Below, piece by piece: positions 32,128-41,626 of a DNA stretch of 64,000 bases. Every line of letters begins with the position of its first letter. The first letter of the stretch is position 1. The notes beneath the pieces were generated by a model. That model was not told the DNA's origin, did not search any database, and worked only from the letters and a program-made list of their open reading frames with translations. The translations under genes and the position numbers were made by a program. The DNA comes from Isochrysis galbana (Eukaryota; Haptophyta; Isochrysidales; Isochrysidaceae): NCBI GenBank assembly GCA_018136815.1, contig CM030943.1:611975-675974 (forward strand), given 5' to 3'.

Positions 32128-32405
32128 TCGCGTAGATCGGATCGGCATGGACTCCCGGGGCTTCTCAGCGTACGCTCCCTTGTTTCCCACGTTTGCTGCA
32201 GTGCTCGCATCTGCGGGAGTGCCCGTGAGCAATATGGTAGGTTTTATAGTTGACATCGTCCTTCATTGCTTCTATCCATTGTTTCGCGTAGATCGGATCG
32301 GCATGGACTCCCGGGGCTTCTCAGCGTACGCTCCCTTGTTTCCCACGTTTGCTGCAGTGCTCGCATCTGCGGGAGTGCCCGTGAGCAATATGGTAGGTTT
32401 TATAG
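32094..32405. repeat. 156-bp tandem duplication across a copia-Harbinger junction
   Basis: Bases 32094-32249 are repeated at 32250-32405 with no difference that I can find. Each unit contains about 34 bases of copia RT followed by the start of the Harbinger-like frame, so the fusion existed before the duplication. Confidence 0.95.
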
Positions 32406-32625
32406 ATGGCAAGCTTTGGCCGATAGCACGGCCCGTGCGTAGTCAAGGCGTTTACTTCTCGGGGCACAAGCGTTGCCATGGCGTCAAGATTCAAGGCATA
32501 GTTTTCCCTAATGGCATACAGCCGTGGGCGTATGGCCCGGTGCATGGTTCGCGGCACGATGCGTTTGTGCTGATGATATCGGGCCTACTTCTACTTCACG
32601 TGATGCAGCTATGCTGCGTAGGCGT
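32280..32625 (+). pseudogene. PIF/Harbinger DDE transposase fragment
   Basis: Plus strand; reads AYAPLFPTFAAVLASAGVP, FIDGKLWPIARP, YFSGHKRCHGVKIQGIVFPN and GPVHGSRHDAFVLMISGLL. This is the first catalytic block of the DDE_Tnp_4 fold (the D of FIDGK, then the KRCHGVK strand, then the D of RHDA). The third acidic residue and the rest of the enzyme are missing; the frame ends where a ribonucleotide-reductase scrap begins. A second, shorter copy of its first part (32123-32249) results from the tandem duplication. Confidence 0.85.
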
Positions 32626-32633
32626 TGGGGGCG

Positions 32634-32740
32634 GTGCGGTAGAGCAGCTTGAGGTCATCGGGCACCGCCTCGATGCCCTGCACCGAGCCGTTGGCCGCGA
32701 CGATCGCGTTGCGCATGCGCTCGTCCCAGAGCGCGCTTGG
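32634..32740 (-). pseudogene. scrap of ribonucleotide reductase large subunit
   Basis: About 35 codons on the minus strand: LWDERMRNAIVAANGSVQ followed by GIEAVPDDLKLLYRT. This matches the conserved segment of class I RNR alpha subunits (WDE-M-N-II-NGS-Q-I---PDDLK-LYKT-WE). At 32634 the match ends in Harbinger sequence, and upstream the reading continues into unrelated low-complexity sequence. It is a captured exon piece, not a gene. Confidence 0.8.
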
Positions 32741-33185
32741 GAGGGGGGGAGGCGGCCAGCTGCACAGAACAAGGCGTGGCGGGGGCGAGGGAGGAAGGGG
32801 CCCTTGCGCTCGCGAAGTGGTTTGCTGGGGCCCTTGCTCCTGCGTAGCGTGTGGAGATAAAGGTGGGGTCCCGTGGGCACGACCACCTCGAGACGTGTGA
32901 CATGCTGCGTGGGGGGGGGGTCGGTAGTTCAACCCATCGACGAACCCCTCATTTCGTCCCTCGGCGAGCCCCCAACGTGACTGAAATCTAGTTGTGGAAT
33001 GCCTGTAGGTGTTTCGTGACGGGGTTTCAAACCACGTCCTCGTCGTCGCTGATGGGCGCGAGAAGAGGTATAGGCACACCCGGTGCGCTGAAGGCGCAGA
33101 TCTCGTCACGCACCACCTCGAGGCGGGACTCCTTGCGGTCTCGTCGGTCGAGGAGCGCGCGGGCGGTGCGGAGGACCTCCGCGTG
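32741..33185. other. mixed sequence, no intact gene
   Basis: GC-rich sequence between the RNR scrap and the tandem array. Minus frames run through it but show no known motif. Confidence 0.4.
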
Positions 33186-33845
33186 CCCCCGGTCGCGGGT
33201 CGAAGTTGGGCACTCATGGCGCGTCTTGGGGCGTGACGACGTCATCACCGGGGGCCGCAAGTGGCCGATTTCGACGCAGTGCGCGGGGGCAGCGGGCGCG
33301 ATTGGCGTGGCTGTGAGGGCGGCATACCGCGCTTTGGTGCTGGTAGCGGCATCCATTTGGTGAGCGGTGACTTGAACGGCCTCGTGGCGCCCCCGGTCGC
33401 GGGTCGAAGTTGGGCACTCATGGCGCGTCTTGGGGCGTGACGACGTCATCACCGGGGGCCGCAAGCGGCCGATTTCGACGCAGTGCGCGGGGGCGGCGGC
33501 GGCGGGCGCGATTGGCGTATTGGCGTGGTTGTGAGGGTGGCATACCGCACTTTGGTGCTGGTAGCGTCATCCATTTGGTGAGCGGTGCCTCGAACGGCCT
33601 CGTGGCGCCCCCGGTCGCGGGTCGAAGTTGGGCACTCATGGCGCGTCTTGGGGCGTGACGACGTCATCACCGGGGGCCGCAAGCGGCCGATTTCGACGCA
33701 GTGCGCGGGGGCGGCGGGCGCGATTGGCGTGGCTGTGAGAGCGGCATACCGATACCGCACTTTGTTGCTGGTAGCGTCATCCATTTGGTGAGCGGTGACT
33801 CGAACGGCCTCGTGGCGCCCCCGGTCGCGGGTCGAAGTTGGGTTC
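33186..33845. repeat. tandem array, unit 204-218 bp, three copies plus part of a fourth
   Basis: Units start at about 33186, 33390, 33608 and 33818 with CCCCCGGTCGCGGGTCGAAG, followed by GACGACGTCATCACC and GCGATTGGCGTGG. Unit length varies because of a GGC slippage run and a 12-base insertion. A minus-strand frame stays open across units, which is expected from base composition and unit lengths near multiples of three. Confidence 0.9.
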
Positions 33846-34174
33846 TCGAGCCCTTGGTGTTTTTAGCGGTTAGCGTCTTTAGTTTTTGCAATACTTACGT
33901 ACACGTTCAAGTCCATAAAACATAGTGAAAATATATTGCTGCACGTATAGAACCAGGATCTTTGGTCCGGGTCAGCTGCCGATGCCCATGGTTTCGTGTT
34001 TCGCTGCGAGTGGCGCGCATGAAGGCCACCGGTACAATAATACCGGAGGGGGGCCTGAAATATGAAATATATTTCCGCACGGCCGTCAGAGGCCTGAAAT
34101 CGGGTATTTTTCGAAAATTTTGCCGGAAGACCCCCGGTTTTTTTGGCTGATCTCCCATACCAGAACCCATAGGG

Positions 34175-34245
34175 AGCTTATTTAGGCCTTCGTTTGCCCA
34201 TTACAGATGGTGCCCTCCGCACCCCCCTAGTGAGTGACCGGGCTA
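34175..34245 (+). repeat. R6 repeat, copy 1
   Basis: About 70 bases, TTATTTAGGCCTTCGTTTGC..ACAGATGGTGCCCTCC..AGTGAGTGACCGGGCTA, found in reverse complement at 59610-59682 with few differences. Upstream (34030-34150) are two GGCCTGAAAT blocks and ATTTTTCGAAAATTTTG, possibly part of the same element. Confidence 0.8.
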
Positions 34246-34249
34246 ACTT

Positions 34250-34860
34250 CAAGGAACTGCTCAACTTCAGGGAACAACTCACTCAACTGCAGAAACTGCC
34301 CAACTGTAGAAACTGCTCAACTGCTTTCCAACTTCAGAAACTGCCCACCCTCCTCGCCTGCCACCCACCTTCCTTCGCCTGCCACCCCCCCCCCTGAGGA
34401 AAGGCTCCTGCCTTCCTCGCCTCCTCCCTGTTTGCCTCTTCCTTTTTTGCATCTTCCTTCCCTCTTCCCTTTCCCTTGCCAAACGAGTGGGTTGGATAGT
34501 TGGATAGCTACCCCCACGACCTCAACCTCCTGACATTGAGCGAGGCGCGCTTGTAGATAGATCCCCTTATTGGAAGTATTGGAGAGTAGACCCACCACAA
34601 CTCGCCACAACCCGCTACAACTCATTGGTTTTCGTACGTAACGAGTAACGACACGAGCGAGAAGGGGAGACATGTGGATCGTGATTGATTTCAACGAGAT
34701 ATCGACCCTGCCCCAAATCGAGTGAATGGAGTAAGACCACGTGTGTGTTTCAACATGTGAAGTGTCAAGTTGACTCAAGTAGTAACCTCCAGGTGACAAC
34801 GAAAGGTGCTAGCAGGGATGGGGATAATTGAACGCTTTTGGCTTTTGGTCTACGCAGGTG
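34250..34860 (-). repeat. R4 dispersed repeat, copy 1
   Basis: Matches 49295-49800 in reverse complement: a decayed array of AACTGCTCAACTGC units (34255-34335), then TTTCAACGAGATATCGACCC, GTTTCAACATGTGAAGTG, CCTCCAGGTGACA and GGGGATAATTGAACGCTTTT. The second copy has an expanded form of the array. Confidence 0.75.
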
Positions 34861-35086
34861 AACGTCAACGGAGCAGCGGCGCGTACGAAGACCGGAGAAA
34901 AGGAAAGGTAGCCCCCACGCGGGGGGACGCCCCTTTGCCGCTCTTCTCCTCGACGCCGCGCGCCGCTAGCCTCGCCCCAACACACACACACTCCTAAGCG
35001 CTCAAGCTTACCCGCCACCATCCCCTTTCGCCTCCTTGTTTCTGAGGGTAGCTTGGCAAATGGAAATGGAAATGGCCCTAGCGCAA

Positions 35087-35094
35087 TATAAATA
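35087..35094 (+). promoter_or_regulatory. possible TATA box upstream of the SDR gene
   Basis: TATAAATA in a GC-rich context, about 257 bases before the ATG at 35344 and preceded by no other gene on this strand. Whether this lineage uses TATA boxes is unknown, so this is only a candidate. Confidence 0.3.
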
Positions 35095-35343
35095 GTCTAG
35101 GCCACGCCAGGCTCCAGTTACCCGTAGAAAGCGCACACACGAAAACGTGAACAAGGGGCGGCAAGCGGCGGACGGCGGCGTTCAGAGAGAGAGAGAAACA
35201 AGAGGGAGGCTCCCGGGCCGCGCCACGCCGTGGGGGGGGAAGGGAGAGGACGGAGGAATTAGATTAGTAAAATCCTCTACCTTAGCAGTCTCTCTCTCTC
35301 TCTTGCCGCTCCTCGCTCGCCTCGCTCGCTCGGCGTGCGAGAG

Positions 35344-36609
35344 ATGCGGCGCGCCTCGCTGCAGCTTGTCCTTCTCTCGGCGGCAACGTGCGCACTAGCG
35401 AGCGGGCTCGAGGGGTGCACGGTGGTGGTGGCGGGCGCGAATGGCCGCGTCGGTTCGATGGTCTGCCGCCACCTCCTGCGCACCCAGCCGGGCGTGCGTG
35501 TGCGAGCCCTCGTGCGCTCGGCAGACCGCACCGAGGACTACGCGCGCCTCTCATATGAGGTGGGCGCAGAGGAGGCGCGGTACGCGTTGCGCCCGGCTTG
35601 GTCGCTGGCGCCGGAGGAGGACGGGGGTGGTCTCGCATGGCCGACTCAGGCTCAGTTCGACCCGCAGATCCAGGGAGACTATGGGCTTGAACGGCTCGAG
35701 CTCGTGCCATGTGAGCTTCGCCATGAGGATGACCTGAAGGCCGCGCTGCGCGGAGCGGACGCGATGATATACTGCGCGACCGACTTCTCGGCCGGACGCC
35801 GGCGTATCCCGCAGCAGCTCGACAATGCGCTCGCCGGCATCTCCAAGTTTGGTGCTGACCTGTTTGAGCTGCGTCTGCCGGGCTTTGGCCGAGGCTTGCC
35901 TGGGCGTGGCGAGGGAGGCCGTAACGAGGAGGAGGAGTCTCGCCTGGCGCGCCTGGAATCGATCCGCGCGTTCGGCTCCGAGACCATCGATGACCGTGGT
36001 GTAGCGCTCGCGGCCGCCGTCGTAGCCGAGGAAATCGGGCGCAAGGCTCGTATCGCTGCGCTCACTTCGGGGCGAGCGCCAAGTAGTGCTATGGGCTCTA
36101 GCACCAATTCATCGCCCACGCCATTCGTACTCGCGTCGGCGAGCGCAGCACTCGGGTACGATGTCGACGGCTTCGACGCGTCAGGCCAGGAAGTGCTGCA
36201 AGAAAACGAGTTCGGCTACCGCAAGCGGATTGGGGAGGCGAACTTGCGCGAGGCGCTCCGAAAGCAACAGGTGCCTTACGCCATCGTACGGCTTGCCCAA
36301 CTTGACACCAACGCGCCCTCGCCGCAGCTGGGGGAAGGCTTGCCGCTGCGCTGGGTAGAAGGCGATGTCGCAGAGGAGGTGGCAGTAAAATTAGTGCACA
36401 GGGCGGAGGAAGTGGGTGCTGATGTACAGGACGTGGGCGCGATGGCGGGCCGTAGACAGGATGAGTTGCGCGGGTGCTTCATTGCGCCTCGTGACGCAGC
36501 GGCAGCTTTGGTTGAGGCGCTTGTCCGTCGGACTGGCGATGGTTCGGATGGCTTTACGTGCGAGGTTTTCACGCAGACGAGGGAAGAGAGGGCGAAGGAC
36601 ACTAAGTGA
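35344..36609 (+). CDS. NAD(P)-binding SDR-like protein with signal-peptide leader
   Basis: 421 residues, single exon, from the ATG at 35344. The first about 20 residues (RRASLQLVLLSAATCALASG) look like a signal peptide. A Rossmann fold follows at once: VVVAGANGRVGSMVCRHLL with the GxxGxxG nucleotide loop, VRALVRSADR, then a second acidic strand and ADAMIYCATDFSAGRR. A long charged insert (GRGEGGRNEEEESR) separates it from a C-terminal half with VPYAIVRLAQLDT, which matches the NmrA/atypical-SDR layout of chloroplast proteins that bind NAD(P) without classical YxxxK catalysis. Possible role in plastid complex assembly or redox metabolism is inference. Stop TGA at 36607. Confidence 0.75.
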   Translation: MRRASLQLVLLSAATCALASGLEGCTVVVAGANGRVGSMVCRHLLRTQPGVRVRALVRSADRTEDYARLSYEVGAEEARYALRPAWSLAPEEDGGGLAWPTQAQFDPQIQGDYGLERLELVPCELRHEDDLKAALRGADAMIYCATDFSAGRRRIPQQLDNALAGISKFGADLFELRLPGFGRGLPGRGEGGRNEEEESRLARLESIRAFGSETIDDRGVALAAAVVAEEIGRKARIAALTSGRAPSSAMGSSTNSSPTPFVLASASAALGYDVDGFDASGQEVLQENEFGYRKRIGEANLREALRKQQVPYAIVRLAQLDTNAPSPQLGEGLPLRWVEGDVAEEVAVKLVHRAEEVGADVQDVGAMAGRRQDELRGCFIAPRDAAAALVEALVRRTGDGSDGFTCEVFTQTREERAKDTK

Positions 36610-38343
36610 GAGAGGACGACATAGAAGGCACATCGGCAGTCGCCACTTGCTAGTGTGAAGTGAATGCTGCAAGCTAAACCGATATGCGTTTAGTAGCCGG
36701 TCGAGCGGGCGCTCCAGCACCTCGCCGTCTTGCTGCTGCACGCGCGTATTCCCTTTCAGGCGTGTACGGTGTTTTGTGTGAGCTTGCTTGGCCCCGCGTA
36801 CCGGCTTCTTCATGGTGTTGCACGGTTGGTGTCGGGCGCACAGCGCGCTCAGCGGCGGCGCTTCTCATGCGTGGTGCTACCACACTGCTAGCGCAGGCCT
36901 TATTGTCGCCTGGGGACCTACTCCCCCATCGCATACAACATTTTATGCGCACGTCACGGGAGTATGCACATGGTGCGTTGAATGCCATGCGCCGGGCCGC
37001 TGTGCGTGTCGCCCGAGAAGGTGCAACTTGAGGGCTAGAGGTAGAGGTGGGGGAGACTTGGTTGAAAAAAAAACTCTTGTTGATCCGGAGTCCCACTTTT
37101 TACATCGTGGGACCGGGGGAAGATTCACCCTCGTCTCTCTCCCCGCCCGAATCCGAGACAGAGCGATGGCGACCGACCCGCTTGACAGGCCGACCTTCGC
37201 CGCGCTCCAGCGAGAGCAGAGAGCGCACGAGAGCACGGCGGTGGTCAGCCCCCCCTTGAGGCTTGAGGTCGCGTTTCGTCAATCATGGGACATCACTAAA
37301 ATGGAGCCATCGAATGTCCATAGTCGTTTACAACAATATTCACATACGCTCACCCGAATGCCAACTTTTATTATCTACGTTCACAGATCAGGCAGCTGCC
37401 TTAGCAATCTTCATCTTCTTCGTTCCTCGTCTTCTTTTCCTTCTCCGAGGTCCAGGTCCAGGTCCCTCCATTTGGGTAGAGATCCATCCGCTCTGTGACA
37501 CGGTGGGCGCCGCTTTCGACCGCCCTGCGGCGCATTGCTTGTATGTCCCACTCGTAGATCACGTTGTACGTTGTTGTCAACGAGGTGGCACACGACATTG
37601 ACGGCGTCTGCGCGAATGAATGGCCACCCCGAGATGATCAATCATCTTCACCGTCCGCGTGGCCAAATCGTCGTATCGAGCGCGAAGAACAGTCGCGAGC
37701 TGCGAAGAAAAAGGCGGTGGGGTAAGATCCAAAAGGGAGTGGCCCAATGGGGTTATGTGGGCCACCATGAGTGGCCCCACATGGCCCCCCCCACACCACA
37801 CATGGCCCCCCCACACCCACACCAGTTATATACGCCGAGGTGGTATAAAGTTATAATGGGCCGGGGGGCCAGGGCCCCCCGCGCGGTATCTGAGTGTCGA
37901 GCCCCCTCCGGTACATATTCTTTTAAGAGTAGTCGCATAGCAGTACGGATCCAGATTCTTGCGACACTGGGATCTTGAATTCATACTCCTAGTGTGAAGA
38001 TACCGATGGGGGCGAGCGAGCGGATGGTTGATCGGACTTGGCCCGAGCCGACCGACTGGGCGAGGGGGTGGACCAATTTTGGTCGAGTCCTCAGTATGAG
38101 ATTCGGGGCTTATCACTGATAAGGGTTGAGGCCTCCGATCGGACTTGAGGAGGTCCGGTCGAGCGCTCGACCGCCTAGCCCAAAGACGCCAAAGCTATTT
38201 TGGCCGGGTCCGTATACCTACTGCAGTAAAGCTACGATTTTTCTGAGGTTATAATGTAGCTTAGATGGAGAAGGATAGGTTGGATAGACTACTGAGTATA
38301 GCGAGTAGATTGTGGCGAGTGTTGATGGATCTGAAAGAGGCAC
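36610..38343. other. intergenic, no gene resolved
   Basis: A segment at 37262-37330 (GAGGTCGCGTTTCGTC..GAGCCATCGAATGTCCAT) recurs inverted at 21125-21205 and in part at 59555-59580. Minus-strand stretches at 37400-37700 (YNVIYEWDIQAMRRRAVESG and VLRARYDDLATRTVKMIDHL in different frames) look protein-like and may be exons of a decayed gene, but I cannot join or name them. CCCCACAT repeats lie at 37770-37820. Confidence 0.4.
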
Positions 38344-38904
38344 TCACGCGTCAACGCCGAAGTCGAGAAAGAACTCAGTCTGTTGTTTGAGTGTCTGGTA
38401 CCCGTGTCGGTCGATGTGTTGCTGCCAGTGGTAGTTGGCGATCTGGAGCCGAGTGTAGTCGTTGAGCTCCTCCTTGACTCGCCCATCCAGGTACAGGTGA
38501 ATCCGCCACATGCAGGAGTAGTAGTACCAGGTGGCATCGTACTTGCGCGACTGCAGCGAGTCCAGGATCTGCTTGCAGTCGAACTCGCGCTTCGGCTTGA
38601 CGAGCGGCGCGAGGATCAGGAGGCACATGTCGCGTCCGACCCCGTTGCCCCACAGGAAGGTGAGCATCTTGAGCCGGCCCGAGTGCTTGAGCGTCCAGCG
38701 AGAGAACAACAGGTGCGCCATCCACGTGGCGAGGGTGTCTGCGCCGATGGCGTGGAGGAGCGCGTCGCGCGCTTCGAGGTGCTTCTGCTTCCATCGCATC
38801 GCGTCGACCATGGGCGATCTCCACGAGGCGCTGCGCGGGTCCACGAGCCGCGCGATGTGTGGCGAGGGCTTGGGAGCGAGAGCGTAGGCCGGCATGGGAG
38901 GCAT
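38344..38904 (-). CDS. unknown protein, 186 residues
   Basis: Minus strand from the ATG at 38904 to a stop at 38344. Composition is protein-like (many Trp, Tyr, His), unlike the low-complexity frames around it: RWKQKHLEARDALLHAIGAD, WMAHLLFSRWTLKHSGRLKM, FLWGNGVGRDMCLLILAPLV, DATWYYYSCMWRIHLYLDG, IANYHWQQHIDRHGYQTLK. It is predicted mostly helical with no obvious membrane segment. I do not recognise a family. It lies 3' of the HNH-like and CCCH frames on the same strand, so it might be the last exon of one gene or part of an element. Confidence 0.55.
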   Translation of the reverse strand: MPPMPAYALAPKPSPHIARLVDPRSASWRSPMVDAMRWKQKHLEARDALLHAIGADTLATWMAHLLFSRWTLKHSGRLKMLTFLWGNGVGRDMCLLILAPLVKPKREFDCKQILDSLQSRKYDATWYYYSCMWRIHLYLDGRVKEELNDYTRLQIANYHWQQHIDRHGYQTLKQQTEFFLDFGVDA

Positions 38905-39131
38905 GGGGTCGGATCGGACCTTCGGACGCACCTTTGCGAGAGGGGGGAGAGGGAGCGGGAAAAATCCGATGTTTACTAATAGTGTATGGACCCATGGGCG
39001 ATCCCAGCGTTCTGCGGCCTCTTACTAGTAGATATCGCGGCGATTCTCTTGGTGGAACGCCTACTGAGTCTGGAGGACATGTTCTTCTTCTGAGAGGACG
39101 CGTCCGCCCACACTCAGAAGACACGTCCCCC

Positions 39132-39785
39132 CATACTGGAAAAGTGAGAAAGTGAAGGGCCATGTCAGGAAAATCACCGTTTTGGGGTCCGGATCCGGAC
39201 GACCCCCGTTTAAGCTAATTCTAAGACTCTTACTATAGTTTTTGCTCTATTGTATACTAATGATATAAATTAAATAAAATGATATAATATGTATACTCTA
39301 TACAGTACAGATACCCTAAGGTACACAGTCTTCGCTCCTACGTACCTCTATGTTGAGAGGTTTTCCCCGAGGGGTCATAAATGCGCATTTTGCATGTTTT
39401 TGAGGCCCCCCTTCCGGTATCTTGACTTCCTCACACTGCGAGTTTTTTTGTAAACATGACCAAGTTTCTACCGAGCTCCGTCCATACTGGAAAAGTGAGA
39501 AAGTGAAGGGCCATGTCAGGAAAATCACCGTTTTGGGGTCCGGATTCGGACGACCCCCGTTTAAGCTAATTCTAAGACTCTTACTATAGTTTTTGCTCTA
39601 TTGTATACTAATGATATAAATTAAATAAAATGATATAATATGTATACTCTATACAGTATAGATACCCTAAGGTACACAGTCTACGCTCCTACGTACCTCT
39701 ATGTTGAGAGGTTTTCCCCGAGGGGTCATAAATGCGCATTTTGCATGTTTTTGAGGCCCCCCTTCCGGTATTTCCTCCACACTGC
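39132..39785. repeat. 351-bp period tandem duplication with AT-rich core
   Basis: CATACTGGAAAAGTGAGAAA begins at 39132 and again at 39483; about 290 bases after each start are the same but for single substitutions, including a core (about 39235-39300 and 39586-39655) made of TATACTAATGATATAAATTA-like sequence that is far AT-richer than the window. The units end in CACACTGCGAGTTTT with small indels. Could be adjacent solo LTRs or a satellite seed. Confidence 0.9.
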
Positions 39786-40324
39786 GAGTTTTCTTTTTGG
39801 AGAGTGGTCTTCTTTTCTGACCGTGCTGGAGTAGGGCCCCTCTCCATGGCGCCCTCGATGTACCATCCTCTTGTGACCGAGGGGGTGCTCGAGATCCGCA
39901 GGCGATACCTAAGAAAAGAACCGCGTCCACGACCGCCACACTGGATCCACACCAAAGTGCGCGAGATCCGCGAAGAGATCGTCAGCCGTGAACGACCAAA
40001 TTTGACCGGAAGAAAGAAATTTGACCGGAGCAAACAGCGAGGTTTTGACCGGAGGAAAAAGAGTCTTTGGCAATCCTTCAGATCGCCGTTCACGTGCTCG
40101 ATGCGCTTTCCCGGCTCCCACCCGAGGAAGGCTCCGGCGATGATGTGTTCGACGGGACTGATACAGTTGCCGATCTTGACGCGCGTGCGCTTGACGTTCG
40201 CCTCCTTCATGAAGCTGAGCTCGCGCAGGGTCTTGGCATTGCGCACACGCCCATCACTAGAGGCCTCGTACAGCTGGGTGTTGCTCGAGGGCAGCTGGGT
40301 CTGCGGCACGGCGCGCCACTCCAT
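39689..40324 (-). CDS. HNH/NUMOD4-like endonuclease domain, probably partial
   Basis: From the ATG at 40324: EWRAVPQ, YEASSDGRVRNAKT, then VEHIIAGAFLGWEPGKRIEH and VNGDLKDCQ. This is the order of a NUMOD4 motif (WK-I, YEVS--GRVR) followed by an HNH/AP2-type nuclease core (H-LVA-AF, G---VNH-DG---N), known from homing endonucleases of phages and large DNA viruses. After about residue 88 the frame loses protein character and the reading probably ends or splices near 40075; three TTTGACCGGA units follow (39998-40058). The last part runs into the 351-bp repeat. No homing intron or intein context is evident. Confidence 0.55.
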   Translation of the reverse strand: MEWRAVPQTQLPSSNTQLYEASSDGRVRNAKTLRELSFMKEANVKRTRVKIGNCISPVEHIIAGAFLGWEPGKRIEHVNGDLKDCQRLFFLRSKPRCLLRSNFFLPVKFGRSRLTISSRISRTLVWIQCGGRGRGSFLRYRLRISSTPSVTRGWYIEGAMERGPTPARSEKKTTLQKENSQCGGNTGRGASKTCKMRIYDPSGKTSQHRGT

Positions 40325-40384
40325 AGGGCTCGCTCGGGGAAGAGTCAGAGTGCACCTCCAAGCGCACTCTTCCTCAGACCTACA

Positions 40385-40615
40385 CGGTGCCTAGGTGGTT
40401 TTATTGTAAAGAGCACATTACTATAATCCACGTAGTTTTATGGTAAAGATAGGACGACTTACGTGAGTAGTTTTATTGTAAAGCGAGTGCGCCTCACGAC
40501 TATTGCAAGTATAGTTCTGTAGAGCGGTCCGCGTGCAACTACAATCTTGATCAGAATCCTAAGGAATACTGTAGTCGAGTTTTATTTTAAACGCTCACAT
40601 TACTACGCCTCCCGA
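40385..40615. repeat. degenerate GTTTTATTGTAAAG direct repeats
   Basis: Four to five copies of GTAGTTTTATNGTAAAG-like sequence at irregular spacing of 45-130 bases, between the HNH-like and CCCH frames. Function unknown. Confidence 0.6.
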
Positions 40616-40617
40616 AC

Positions 40618-41067
40618 TCAGAAAGTTCGGTTCTTCCACACAACCCTTATATACACGATCTGGTGAGGAAGGGAGCCGTTGATGTTGTAGGTCGCGACTC
40701 GAATACGTCCTTCACCTGGATAGCCGAGGGTGGAGTCGAAGGTGAATTTTTGTCGTGGCGGCGCGTTTGCGCTATGGGCCGTCAGGTTTAGCTTGGCAAG
40801 CAGTGCAAGCGCGTACTCTGGGTGGAGGAGGCATGTCGGGCCGTTAAGACAGACCCCCGCGATCTTTTTGTGTTGGTGGAGACGGCAGCGAATCGTGCAT
40901 TTATTGTCGATCCATGCGCCCGGAATCTCGTGCGAGAGGTTGCAGCGGACTCCGCGCTTGTTGCGTAGGCATAGGCCCTGCGTGAAGCGCGCGCACGGCT
41001 TTGGCGGGTCTCGCTCCGCATAGTGGATAGACTCGCCTAACCGCGAAAAAACAAAGCCGCGACCCAC
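40618..41067 (-). CDS. CCCH zinc-finger protein fragment with nuclease-like start
   Basis: Minus strand, open without an in-frame ATG at the 5' side, so the start is missing. Finger 1 CARFTQGLCLRNKRGVRC followed by NLSH has spacing C-x7-C-x8-C-x3-H; a second Cys/His group is CRLHQHKKIAGVCLNGPTC with LLH. After these comes RIRVATYNINGSL, which resembles the first strand of endonuclease/exonuclease/phosphatase enzymes, including those of LINE retrotransposons. The frame stops soon after, so any nuclease is truncated or continues in another exon. Confidence 0.5.
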   Translation of the reverse strand: MGRGFVFSRLGESIHYAERDPPKPCARFTQGLCLRNKRGVRCNLSHEIPGAWIDNKCTIRCRLHQHKKIAGVCLNGPTCLLHPEYALALLAKLNLTAHSANAPPRQKFTFDSTLGYPGEGRIRVATYNINGSLPHQIVYIRVVWKNRTF

Positions 41068-41119
41068 CCGCCTACCTGACCTCCGCCCTCAGGCCCATCG
41101 AGACTTAACCGCCTACCTC

Positions 41120-41366
41120 TTAGACTTAATAAGGAAAGATGGACACCGATAGCCCGATGGCACAGGAGGAAGTAGAGAGCAACCTATCGGGGATCGGAAC
41201 ACACCGTCTGCTACAGGAAACCCCAAACACCCAGCCCCTAGGTAGCGCACGAGGGACGAGCCGCAAGGTATGTGGCGGGGAGATGAGCGTAGCGGGCGTG
41301 GCTGCACGGTAAAGGTGCGGAGTCGCGCGCGCGGCGAGAATATTAAGAAGTTTTTATATAAAAGTA
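41120..41366 (+). repeat. R1 dispersed repeat, copy c
   Basis: Contains GGCACAGGAGGAAG (41159-41172), GCGCACGAGGG, GCCGCAAGG, GCGGGCGTGGCT and the AT-rich end GAGAATATTAAGAAGTTTTT, pointing at the SET gene. Confidence 0.75.
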
Positions 41367-41626
41367 GGTAAAAATAGCTTGTAGATTCATGCAGCAGCAA
41401 CACTGACCCATGCCGCGGCGGACAAATATGTGGCATTTGGGACACACACACGAGGGTAAGACTGCAGCTAATCTCGGCACCGCGGTGCAGTGGAACGAAC
41501 AGCACGCCTCTCATTAGAGGAGAAGCCTTGCATGCCCGTCGTGTCCTTGCTTGGTTCCAAGCTCAGGTGCTTGCCTCCTCCGTTGCAGGCGCACGGAACG
41601 CAATCAAGTCCAGGAAGCCCACCTAT

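Noticed and set aside
36788..37498. 236-codon plus-strand frame containing MATDPLDRPTFAALQREQ
   Set aside because: No family resemblance, and its later part is a dispersed repeat also found at 21125-21205. Possible but not supported.
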